DNA of 64,000 nt, taken from the NCBI GenBank assembly GCA_900314755.1, contig OMWH01000002.1, positions 89,926 to 153,925 of the forward strand, written 5' to 3'. Below are positions 8,391-15,515 of this stretch, in pieces (position 1 is the stretch's first letter; every line of letters begins with the position of its first letter). Source of the DNA: an uncultured Prevotellaceae bacterium. Its GTDB lineage: Bacteria; Bacteroidota; Bacteroidia; Bacteroidales; Bacteroidaceae. The translations under genes and the position numbers were made by a program. The notes beneath the pieces are model-generated. The model was given only the letters and a program-made list of their open reading frames with translations. It had not been told where the DNA came from and did not search any database.

Positions 8391-8437
8391 TACTCCCTCA
8401 ACAACAAATCGGGATTTTCACGTGATATGGACAACAT
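8391..8437 (-). pseudogene. 3' fragment of a second RelE-type toxin gene
   Basis: The 25-bp stretch ACTCCCTCAACAACAAATCG and following bases repeat the 3' end of the toxin gene at 7783-7807. On the minus strand the codons NPDLLLRE followed by TAG are readable, and a residue run like YDDVVHI appears just upstream in another frame, so a frameshift is present. No body of the gene remains. This marks a lost or recombined second toxin-antitoxin locus. Confidence 0.6.
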
Positions 8438-8469
8438 CGTCATAGATATATTTTCCTATTTCTAATATA

Positions 8470-8805
8470 CGTAATTTTTAGTTTTTAATATCACAACATC
8501 ACCAAAATGGTGCAAATGGCGATGTACAAAGGGATTGAGGTGATGATATTAGTGGTGATGTTTGTGATGTTTTATTCGTTTTTGCCCTCAAAAAACGACG
8601 AAAAGCACAACCTATTTTTGTGAGTTGATACTACGACGGAAAATCATTCCCATGGTGGGAACGACTTGTTCTGATTATCGGAGTATATACATTCCCAGCA
8701 TGGGAATAATGAGTTCCCACGGTGGGAATGATGGATTCCCACGCTGGGAATAAGTCGGAAGGTGCCACCTCCGTCTTGCGAAGCCTTAGGTTTCGTGGGA
8801 CGAAG
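8470..8805 (+). repeat. Composite palindromic repeat element, copy A
   Basis: Homologous along its length to 20290-20640 in inverted orientation. Order: (1) a long imperfect hairpin with arms 8490-8504 and 8553-8568 (ATCACAACATCACCA against its complement with one bulged base); (2) a short A-rich stretch and TTTTTGTGAGTTGATACTA; (3) an array of 17-bp hairpins ATTCCC-N5-GGGAAT at 8646, 8691, 8713 and 8735 with 22-bp period and one decayed unit between the first two; (4) AAGGTGCCACC... palindromic sequence up to an EamA gene stump. A 38-codon ORF (8507-8623, MYKG...ILVVMFVMFY) lies across the hairpin; its coding status is doubtful. Confidence 0.85.
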
Positions 8806-8882
8806 GTGCTGCCCCAGATGGCAACAATCAGGAAAGCGACAAAATGATAGCCTAACGTACTATTTAGTGATTTCGATGTCAC
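8799..8882 (-). pseudogene. N-terminal stump of an EamA/DMT family transporter
   Basis: Starting at GTG 8882, overlapping the tyrA stop, the minus strand encodes about 28 residues ending YHFVAFLIVAIWGSTFV, the first membrane helix and signature of EamA (DMT superfamily) exporters. Homology stops at GSTFV, where the palindromic repeat sequence begins; the frame then runs through the repeat to 8631. The rest of the transporter (about 270 residues) is absent. The repeat has evidently replaced or truncated the gene. Confidence 0.7.
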
Positions 8883-9654
8883 GCTTTACGTTATTGCGAA
8901 TCTTCGTGAGATAAGCCTTCATACCCTTGGCATCCTTCTGGTCGATAATCTCCAGCAACTCCTTCAACTCCGTGCGGATCTGCGACACCTGGTCATGCGT
9001 ATAAGGGTTGAAAAGTATCTCCTGCAAGAGATAGTCGTCCTCGTTAAGTACCCCCTTGGCAATGCGCATGTGACGCTTGAAGGTGGTACCTGGTGCATCC
9101 TGATGCTTCATGACAGCGGCGAAGACGAAGGTCGACACGAAAGGAATACTCAATGAGTAGGCAACCGTTTTGTCGTGCTCCTCGAAGGTATACTCGTAGA
9201 TGTTCAGGTCGAGCTTCTGATACAGGTCCTTGAAGAAGATACGTCCCATATAGTCACCCTCGCTGATGATGATGGCGTTCTCCTCAGAGAGCTGCTGGAG
9301 ATTGGCGAACGTAGGACCGAACATCGGGTGCGTGGAGACATAGCGCATCCCTGTCGACTCATAATAATCTTTCAGACCCGTCTTCACGGAGGAGATATCG
9401 CTGATGATACAGTCTTTCGACAAATAGGGAATCACCTCCTTGAAGGCAGGGATGGTATACTTCACTGTCACGGCGTTAATCACCAAGTCGGGATTGAATG
9501 TGCGAATCTCCTCCAACTCCGTGAAGCGCTGACAGTTATACGTGAACCGCATGCGCTTGGGGTCTTTCTCGTAGACAGCCACCTCATGATCGAAACTCAG
9601 CAGGTCGATGAAGAAACTACCCATCTTTCCTGCACCCAAAACTATTATTTTCAT
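8860..9654 (-). CDS. tyrA: Prephenate dehydrogenase
   Basis: 264 residues. N-terminal NAD-binding Rossmann motif GAGKMG at 7-12, then DISSVK and THPMFGP, both typical of TyrA. The C-terminal helical dimerisation part is present; there is no ACT domain. It converts prephenate to 4-hydroxyphenylpyruvate for tyrosine. Last intact gene of the minus-strand aromatic operon, 27 bp after the DAHP synthase-chorismate mutase gene, which supplies its substrate. Confidence 0.9.
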   Translation of the reverse strand: MKIIVLGAGKMGSFFIDLLSFDHEVAVYEKDPKRMRFTYNCQRFTELEEIRTFNPDLVINAVTVKYTIPAFKEVIPYLSKDCIISDISSVKTGLKDYYESTGMRYVSTHPMFGPTFANLQQLSEENAIIISEGDYMGRIFFKDLYQKLDLNIYEYTFEEHDKTVAYSLSIPFVSTFVFAAVMKHQDAPGTTFKRHMRIAKGVLNEDDYLLQEILFNPYTHDQVSQIRTELKELLEIIDQKDAKGMKAYLTKIRNNVKRDIEITK

Positions 9655-9681
9655 ATTAATTCATTTCTCATTCTTCATTCC

Positions 9682-10746
9682 TCATTTATTAATGATCTCT
9701 ATCTGCTGACGGACACTCTCCTCGTGGATACTCTCGAAGACACTTGCCACGAACTCAGGTCCCATGCCCAGCAGAGAACCCTGTGCGCCACGCTTGTCGA
9801 GAATCTCGTTGTAACGTGTGGTCTGTAATACCGTCATGTTATGCTCCTTCTTATACTGACCGATCTCACGGCAGACACGCATACGCTTCGAGAGCAGCTC
9901 CATCAACTGGTTGTCCAGCTCATCAATCTGCTTACGGAGCGTGGTGATACCCTCGGTGGATGTGTTCTCCTCACGGATGACGAGCAGCGACAGGATATAG
10001 TCGAGCACATCAGGAGTCACCTGCTGCTTGGCATCACTCCACGCCTTGTCAGGATCACAGTGGCTCTCGATGATCAGACCGTCGAAGCCGAGGTCCATCG
10101 CCTGCTGGCACAAGGGGGCAATCAGTTCACGACGACCACCGATATGACTGGGGTCATTGATGATAGGCAGTTCGGGAATACGGCGACGCAGCTCGATAGG
10201 AATCTGCCACATCGGCATGTTACGGTATATCTTCTTGTCATAGCTGGAGAAACCGCGGTGGATAGCTGCCAGGCGCTTCACGCCAGCCTGGTTCAGACGC
10301 TCCATCGCACCAATCCACAACTCCAGGTCGGGGTTGACGGGATTCTTCACGAAGACGGGGATATCCACACCTTTCAGCGAGTCGGCAAGTGCCTGCATGG
10401 CAAAGGGATTGGCAGAGGTACGTGCACCCACCCACAGGATATCGATGCCATATTTCAGGCAGAGCTCCACATGCTCCGGTGTAGCCACTTCGGTAGCCAC
10501 CAGCATCTTCGTCTCCTGCTTCACCTGCTTCAACCATACGAGAGCTGGTTCACCATGTCCCTCGAAGCCACCGGGCTTCGTACGGGGCTTCCATACCCCG
10601 GCACGGAAGTTATGACATCCGTACATTGCCAGTTGCTTGGCGGTAGTCATCACTTGCTCCTCACTCTCAGCACTGCAGGGTCCTGCAATGACGAAGGGGC
10701 GTTCATTGTCACTTGGAAGATTCAATTTTTCTAGTTCCAGTTCCAT
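9682..10746 (-). CDS. Bifunctional 3-deoxy-7-phosphoheptulonate synthase / chorismate mutase
   Basis: 354 residues. Residues about 1-250 are a type I-beta (KdsA-like) DAHP synthase: AGPCSAES near 21-28, GVWKPRT, and DPSHIGG. Residues about 265-354 are an AroQ chorismate mutase: LRKQIDELDNQLMELLSKR, then an active-site helix with RVCREIGQYK. It thus performs the first step of the shikimate pathway and the branch to prephenate. In related bacteria the mutase domain confers feedback control by prephenate or chorismate. It sits between the aminotransferase and tyrA, separated from the former by a four-helix-bundle gene. Confidence 0.93.
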   Translation of the reverse strand: MELELEKLNLPSDNERPFVIAGPCSAESEEQVMTTAKQLAMYGCHNFRAGVWKPRTKPGGFEGHGEPALVWLKQVKQETKMLVATEVATPEHVELCLKYGIDILWVGARTSANPFAMQALADSLKGVDIPVFVKNPVNPDLELWIGAMERLNQAGVKRLAAIHRGFSSYDKKIYRNMPMWQIPIELRRRIPELPIINDPSHIGGRRELIAPLCQQAMDLGFDGLIIESHCDPDKAWSDAKQQVTPDVLDYILSLLVIREENTSTEGITTLRKQIDELDNQLMELLSKRMRVCREIGQYKKEHNMTVLQTTRYNEILDKRGAQGSLLGMGPEFVASVFESIHEESVRQQIEIINK

Positions 10747-10808
10747 AACTTTGAAAATTGAAGAATTGAAGAATTGAAGAATTGAAATTCCTCAAATCAA
10801 CTATTCTA

Positions 10809-11153
10809 TTATTCTTTTGTTTTCTTTATTGTGTTAACTAATGTTCCTATAATAATACGCAAATCTTTCGATATCGACTCGAATTCTTTTGCTGTCATAT
10901 AATCAGCTTTCTCAAGTAAAGTCAGCCAATATTTCGTTTCATTTGCTTCTTTTAATGCTATATAGAGCTTTGTTATGAAGTCTGCAGTACTTTGAGCATG
11001 TTCACTTTCGGCAATATTTGCGCCAATACTCGTCCCACAACGGAGTAGCTGTTTCGACATTACATATTCATTCTTTTCGTTACATAAATACTTATATAGA
11101 TTTACAATACGAAGGGAGAAATCCATACTCAAATTGGCAATGACTATCTCTTT
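10809..11153 (-). CDS. Four-helix bundle protein (23S rRNA intervening-sequence / S23 family)
   Basis: 114 residues from the inner ATG (MKEIVIANLSMDFS); an ATG at 11168 would add 5. The pattern IVNLYKYL, LLRCGTSIGANIAES, DFITKLYIALKEANETKYWL, LLEKADY is the hallmark of the S23 four-helix-bundle family, first known from proteins encoded in 23S rRNA intervening sequences and also scattered through Bacteroidota genomes. Its AT-rich codons differ from its GC-richer neighbours, and it separates two aromatic biosynthesis genes, so it looks like an insertion into the operon. Function unknown. Confidence 0.88.
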   Translation of the reverse strand, partial: KEIVIANLSMDFSLRIVNLYKYLCNEKNEYVMSKQLLRCGTSIGANIAESEHAQSTADFITKLYIALKEANETKYWLTLLEKADYMTAKEFESISKDLRIIIGTLVNTIKKTKE

Positions 11154-11172
11154 CATGCAAAACTTCAATTTT

Positions 11173-12336
11173 TCAATCTTTCAATTCTTTAATTCTTCGA
11201 AGCGCAGCTTCGAGCAACTCCTCTTTTGCGCAAAGTGAGATGCGGATATACCGCTCCCCGTTGGAGCCGAAGATGAAGCCCGGAGTGATGAAGACACGAG
11301 CCTCGTGCAACACCCGTTCCGTCAAGTCCTCCACATTATTATATTTTGCGGGAATCTTTCCCCAGAGGAACATGCCCACCTGGTTCTTGTCATACGTACA
11401 GCCCAGCACATCCATGATCTGCTCCGCATACTGGCGACGACGGCGATACGTCTCTATATTCGCCTCACGATGCCACTCGTCACTGTTGTCGTAAGCCTCG
11501 GCGGCAGCCAGCTGGATGCCACGGAACGTACCACTCTCGATGTTCGACTGCACCTTGAGTATCCATGAGATGAACTCGCTGTTGGTGGCACACAGACCGA
11601 CACGCCATCCTGGCATGTTATGCGACTTCGACATGGAGTTGAACTCGATACAGCAGTCTTTCGCACCAGGTACCTGCAGAATACTGAGATGCTCCTCGTT
11701 GAGAATGAAGGAGTAAGGGTTGTCGTTGACGACCACGATACCATGCTGCCTGGCAAACTGCACCAATCGCTCGTAGGTCTCACGGCGGGCATTACCACCT
11801 GTCGGCATGTTGGGATAGTTCGTCCACATCAGTTTGACTTTTGAGAGGTCCATCTTCTCCAACTCGTCGAAGTCAGGCTGCCAGCCGTTATCCTCACGCA
11901 GGTTGTAATTGACAATCTTGGCACCCAGTAGCTTCGACAGGGACGTATAGGTAGGATAGCCAGGGTTAGGAACCAGCACCTCATCGCCAGGGTTGACGAA
12001 GGCAAGGGTGACATGCAGGATACCCTCCTTCGAGCCTATCAAAGGCAGCACCTCTGTCTTGGCGTCGAGGTCGACATCATACCACCGCTTATAGAAACGA
12101 GCCATCGCCTCACGCAACTCCGGTGTTCCCATCGTCGGCTGATAACCATGCGCACTGGGCTGATGAGCCACCTCGCACAACTTCTCTATCGTCTTCTCCG
12201 AGGGTGGCATGTCAGGACTGCCTATGGCAAGACTGATGATGTCCTTACCCTCCGCATTCAGTTGGGCAACCTCCTTCAGTTTACGGCTGAAGTAGTATTC
12301 ACTCACTAAGCTTAATCTCTCTGCAGGTCGTATCAT
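11173..12336 (-). CDS. PLP-dependent aminotransferase of the aromatic operon
   Basis: 387 residues, class I/II fold type I aminotransferase. The PLP lysine is in SMSKSHNMPGWRVG; upstream PNMPTGG and NDNPYSF carry the cofactor-contacting Asn, Asp and Tyr; a C-terminal Arg (RYIRISLC) binds the substrate carboxylate. Related to LL-diaminopimelate and aspartate aminotransferases. Its position between pheA and the DAHP synthase gene suggests it transaminates phenylpyruvate and 4-hydroxyphenylpyruvate, or prephenate, in Phe/Tyr synthesis. That substrate is inferred from context. Confidence 0.87.
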   Translation of the reverse strand: MIRPAERLSLVSEYYFSRKLKEVAQLNAEGKDIISLAIGSPDMPPSEKTIEKLCEVAHQPSAHGYQPTMGTPELREAMARFYKRWYDVDLDAKTEVLPLIGSKEGILHVTLAFVNPGDEVLVPNPGYPTYTSLSKLLGAKIVNYNLREDNGWQPDFDELEKMDLSKVKLMWTNYPNMPTGGNARRETYERLVQFARQHGIVVVNDNPYSFILNEEHLSILQVPGAKDCCIEFNSMSKSHNMPGWRVGLCATNSEFISWILKVQSNIESGTFRGIQLAAAEAYDNSDEWHREANIETYRRRRQYAEQIMDVLGCTYDKNQVGMFLWGKIPAKYNNVEDLTERVLHEARVFITPGFIFGSNGERYIRISLCAKEELLEAALRRIKELKD

Positions 12337-12338
12337 AA

Positions 12339-12400
12339 CTTCAATTTTTCAATTCTTTTAGTCGCTTCGCTTTGTAAAAGCGTCTTGCGACGATTACTTC
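12339..12400 (+). repeat. Dispersed palindromic repeat, copy 1
   Basis: GTCGCTTCGCTTTGTAAAAG and the following CGTCTTGCGACGATTACTTC form a nested hairpin (GTCGC/GCGAC outside, GCTTT/AAAGC inside). About 62 bp including the flanking TTCAATTTTTCAATTCTTTTA recurs as an exact reverse complement at 15436-15497 and as a diverged direct copy at 33539-33581. Confidence 0.8.
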
Positions 12401-12404
12401 AACT

Positions 12405-13247
12405 CTAATTCGTTTGTTTTCCGTCTTTGTATTCTCCTAAAATCTTAAAGTCCTTGGTCAATGGGATAATCGCATCTATCGACTGACGATAGCGGGTGAG
12501 GTCGTCATACATCACGTCCACATAGAACAGATACTCCCACTCCCGTCCGATGATGGGCAGCGACTGTATCTTCGTCAGGTTGATCTTGTAGAACGAGAGG
12601 ATAGCGAGGACATGCGACAGCGAACCCTCCTCGTGAGGCAGTGAGAAGACGATGCTCGCCTTGTTAGCCTCCGTCAGCGGACGCAGCAGGTCCGCCTTGT
12701 TGGGATTCGACACCACGAGGAAGCGGGTGAAGTTATGCTTGTTGTCCTCGATATGGTTTTCCAGTACCTTCAGTCCATACTGCTTGGCAGCGTCGGCATG
12801 ACAGATGGCAGCCCACCCCTTCTTCTGACCTTCCGCAATCATCTTAGCACTTCCTGCCGTATCCTCCGCCTCCACATGTTTCATGTCAGGATGCTGTGCG
12901 AGGAACTCACGGCACTGCATCAGTGCCACGGGATGCGAATGAATCTCGGTGATGGTGTCCCAGTCGTCATCGGGCAGACAACAGATACAGTGGGAGATAT
13001 GCAGCTTATGCTCTCCCACGATGGTGGTGCCGGATTCACGCAACAGCTCGTAGTTATGCAGCAGCGAGCCGGCGATGGTATTCTCGATGGCGAGCATGCC
13101 GATGGCAGTAGGATCCTGCCTGATGGTGTCAAACACCTGCTCGAAGGTGGAACAACATATCAACTGTATCTGCTCATCCTCGAAGAACAGATGGGCGGCG
13201 ATGTCGTGAAACGAACCGATGAGTCCTTGTATCGCTATTCTCTTCAT
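12405..13247 (-). CDS. pheA: Prephenate dehydratase
   Basis: 280 residues: catalytic PDT domain at about 1-180 (IQGLIGSFHDIAA start, TAGSAKMIAE, NFTRFLVV with the TRF motif) followed by a C-terminal ACT domain (IVFSLPHEEGSLSHVL, KIQSLPI) that normally binds Phe for feedback inhibition. No chorismate mutase domain is fused, which fits the mutase being carried on the DAHP synthase. First gene of the operon; its 5' leader holds a terminator and an alternative pairing (13273-13361). Confidence 0.92.
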   Translation of the reverse strand: MKRIAIQGLIGSFHDIAAHLFFEDEQIQLICCSTFEQVFDTIRQDPTAIGMLAIENTIAGSLLHNYELLRESGTTIVGEHKLHISHCICCLPDDDWDTITEIHSHPVALMQCREFLAQHPDMKHVEAEDTAGSAKMIAEGQKKGWAAICHADAAKQYGLKVLENHIEDNKHNFTRFLVVSNPNKADLLRPLTEANKASIVFSLPHEEGSLSHVLAILSFYKINLTKIQSLPIIGREWEYLFYVDVMYDDLTRYRQSIDAIIPLTKDFKILGEYKDGKQTN

Positions 13248-13265
13248 AATGCTTTTTACTTTTAT

Positions 13266-13377
13266 AAAAAAACTCCGCTTTCACTTGTTTGTGAAGCGGA
13301 GCCTTATTTAATTCTTCAATTTTTCAATTCTTTAATCTTACATACGGCTTTCCGCTTCACAGAGCCCTGCAAAGTAA
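13266..13377 (-). promoter_or_regulatory. Candidate transcription attenuator in the pheA leader
   Basis: A -7-like box TTACTTTGC (13369-13377) starts a leader of about 115 nt. A terminator hairpin CTCCGCTTCAC / GTGAAAGCGGAG (13273-13301) with seven U (13266-13272) ends only about 20 nt before the pheA ATG. An early leader segment TGTGAAGCGGA (13361-13351) is exactly complementary to the 5' arm of that terminator, so it can form an antiterminator. No run of Phe or Tyr codons is seen, so the sensor is unclear. Confidence 0.65.
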
Positions 13378-13513
13378 AAGTAATAACCGTAAAAGTAAGC
13401 GTTTCTATTCAACATTGTTCTGTCGTTTTTGTTTTATTGGGTGCAAAAGTAAAACAATTTCCGTAATTACGCAAACATTTTGACAGAAATTTTTGATTTT
13501 GAAGTAAAATATG

Positions 13514-13522
13514 TAACTTTGC
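13514..13522 (+). promoter_or_regulatory. Promoter -7 box of the P-type ATPase gene
   Basis: TAACTTTGC ends 7 nt before the ATG at 13530, predicting a leader of about 5 nt. Confidence 0.7.
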
Positions 13523-13529
13523 AGTCAAT

Positions 13530-15413
13530 ATGGAGAAAAAGACGTTTGCAGTATTGGGCATGATGTGTGCAGGATGCGCCGCTAATGTGGAGCGACGACT
13601 CAGCCAGACGGAGGGTGTCACCTCTGCCGCCGTCAACCTGCCTGCCCGTACGGCAATGATAGAATATGACGAGGCAGTCACCTCGCCGCAGAAGATGAAG
13701 GAGGCACTTGCCGCCATCGGCTACGACATGGTGGTGGAGGAAGACCGTAACGTGGAGGCGATAGAGCGGCATGCCTATAAGCGTCTGCGCCATAAGGTCA
13801 TCGCCTCCTGGCTCTTTGCCTTGCTGGTGATGTCCATCTCCATGGGATGGATATATATAGGTACGCGAGATATGGCTAACCAGGCGATGATGATTCTCGC
13901 CCTGCTGAACATCCTGTATTCGGGCAGACAGTTCTATGTGAATGCCGCAAGACAACTGGCGCACGCCTCTGCCAATATGGACACACTGGTGGCTCTCTCG
14001 ACAGGTATCTCGTTCCTCTTCAGTACTTTCAATACGTTCTGGGGCGACTCCTACTGGGGCAGCCAGGGCATCGAGTGGCATACCTATTTTGATGCCTCTG
14101 TGATGATCATCACCTTCGTACTGACAGGCAGACTGATGGAGGAGCGTGCCAAGCACGGGACGGCATCCGCTATCCGTGCCTTGATGGAACTGGCTCCCAA
14201 GACGGCACATCTCGTTGATACGGGTGAGGTGGTGGAAGTGCCCCTGTCGGCACTCCAACCCGGTGATACGGTCGAGGTACGTCCCGGTGAGAAGATACCT
14301 GTGGACGGACTGATGGTAGGCAATGCCGTCGCCTATATCGACGAGTCGATGATGACGGGTGAGGCTGTCGCCGTAGAGAAGAAAGCCGGTGATAAGGTCT
14401 TGGCAGGAACGATTGTCCGTGAGGGCACTTTCCGCTTCAAGGTTAAGGAGATCGGACAGAAGACGGTCCTCGCCAATATGATACGCATGGTACAGGAGGC
14501 TCAGGGCTCCAAGGCTCCCGTACAACGGGTGGTCGACAAGATAGCCCTCGTCTTCGTGCCTGCCGTGGGTGGCATCGCCCTGCTGACCTTCCTCGCATGG
14601 TATCTCATTGGTGGACAGGAGTATCTGCCACATGCCATCCTCTCTGCCGTCAGCGTCTTGGTGATAGCCTGTCCCTGTGCCATGGGACTCGCCACCCCTA
14701 CTGCCCTGATGGTGGGTATCGGCAAGGCTGCCGAGAAGAATATCCTCATCAAGGATGCTACTGCCCTGGAGGAGATACGCCATGTCAATGCCCTCGTCAT
14801 CGACAAGACAGGAACACTCACCCAACCTACCACACCTACCCAACCTACCACACCTACCGAGACCCTCAAGCCCCATGCCCAGGAGGCAATGCGACAACTG
14901 CAGGACATGGGCATCGAGGTGTATATGATGAGTGGCGACAAGGAGGAGCGTGCCAAAGAGATAGCGCAGGAGGCTGGTATTCAGCATTATCGCTCACAGG
15001 TATTGCCACAGGACAAAGAAGACCTGGTGCGTGAACTGCAACGGCAGGGTAAGCATGTCGCCATGGTGGGTGACGGCATCAACGACTCACAGGCACTTGC
15101 CGTCGCTGATGTGAGTATCGCCATGGGCAAGGGCACCGATGTCGCCATGGATGTGGCACAGGTGACGCTGATGGGCTCTGACCTGCGTCGTATCCCTGAT
15201 GCCGTCAGTCTGTCGAGGCAAACCGTCAATATGATACACCAGAACCTGTTCTGGGCGTTTATCTATAATATCATATGTATACCACTGGCGGCAGGTCTGC
15301 CCTACCTCATCGGACTGCATTGGCAGATTACGCCGATGTGGGCTTCGGCATTGATGGCGTTCTCCAGTGTCAGTGTGGTACTGAACAGCCTGAGGCTAAA
15401 ATTGAAGGATTGA
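13530..15413 (+). CDS. copA: P1B-type copper-transporting ATPase lacking the nucleotide-binding domain
   Basis: 627 residues; intact CopA proteins are usually over 730. Present: heavy-metal-associated domain with C13-x-x-C16 (GMMCAGC), membrane helices, TGE at 276-278, CPC at 381-383 (Cu-type), phosphorylation Asp425 in DKTGTL, GDGIND at 514-519. Missing: the whole N-domain that should lie between DKTGTLT and the SGD motif, including the HP motif and Gly-rich ATP site. Only about 37 residues separate Leu430-Thr431 from SGD 468-470, filled by QPTTPTQPTTPT, encoded by an 18-bp tandem repeat (14820-14859). The frame is open throughout. It may be an inactive or altered pump, or may act without ATP hydrolysis. 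Confidence 0.85.
   Translation: MEKKTFAVLGMMCAGCAANVERRLSQTEGVTSAAVNLPARTAMIEYDEAVTSPQKMKEALAAIGYDMVVEEDRNVEAIERHAYKRLRHKVIASWLFALLVMSISMGWIYIGTRDMANQAMMILALLNILYSGRQFYVNAARQLAHASANMDTLVALSTGISFLFSTFNTFWGDSYWGSQGIEWHTYFDASVMIITFVLTGRLMEERAKHGTASAIRALMELAPKTAHLVDTGEVVEVPLSALQPGDTVEVRPGEKIPVDGLMVGNAVAYIDESMMTGEAVAVEKKAGDKVLAGTIVREGTFRFKVKEIGQKTVLANMIRMVQEAQGSKAPVQRVVDKIALVFVPAVGGIALLTFLAWYLIGGQEYLPHAILSAVSVLVIACPCAMGLATPTALMVGIGKAAEKNILIKDATALEEIRHVNALVIDKTGTLTQPTTPTQPTTPTETLKPHAQEAMRQLQDMGIEVYMMSGDKEERAKEIAQEAGIQHYRSQVLPQDKEDLVRELQRQGKHVAMVGDGINDSQALAVADVSIAMGKGTDVAMDVAQVTLMGSDLRRIPDAVSLSRQTVNMIHQNLFWAFIYNIICIPLAAGLPYLIGLHWQITPMWASALMAFSSVSVVLNSLRLKLKD
14820..14859 (+). repeat. 18-bp tandem repeat replacing the ATPase N-domain
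   Basis: Two copies of an ACCCAACCTACCACACCT-type unit encode QPTTPTQPTTPT exactly where the nucleotide-binding domain is missing. Confidence 0.75.
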
Positions 15414-15435
15414 AGGATTGAAGGATTGAAGAATT

Positions 15436-15497
15436 GAAGTAATCGTCGCAAGACGCTTTTACAAAGCGAAGCGACTAAAAGAATTGAAAAATTGAAG
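15436..15497 (-). repeat. Dispersed palindromic repeat, copy 2
   Basis: Exact reverse complement of 12339-12400 by eye, embedded in GAATTGAA-type tandem repeats (15405-15512) between the P-type ATPase gene and the AI-2E permease gene. Confidence 0.8.
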
Positions 15498-15515
15498 GAT
15501 TGAAAAATTGAAGAT

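Noticed and set aside
8631-8882. Complete 83-residue membrane protein gene
   Set aside because: Only the first 28 residues look like a transporter; the remainder is translated repeat sequence, so it is treated as a gene stump.
9841-10734. Long plus-strand ORF opposite the DAHP synthase-chorismate mutase gene
   Set aside because: It is antisense to a clearly conserved enzyme, His/Leu-rich in the way typical of antisense frames, with no promoter or family.
13467-14987. 506-codon minus-strand ORF opposite the P-type ATPase gene
   Set aside because: Antisense of a conserved frame; its His/Gly/Leu-rich product is a mirror of CopA codons.
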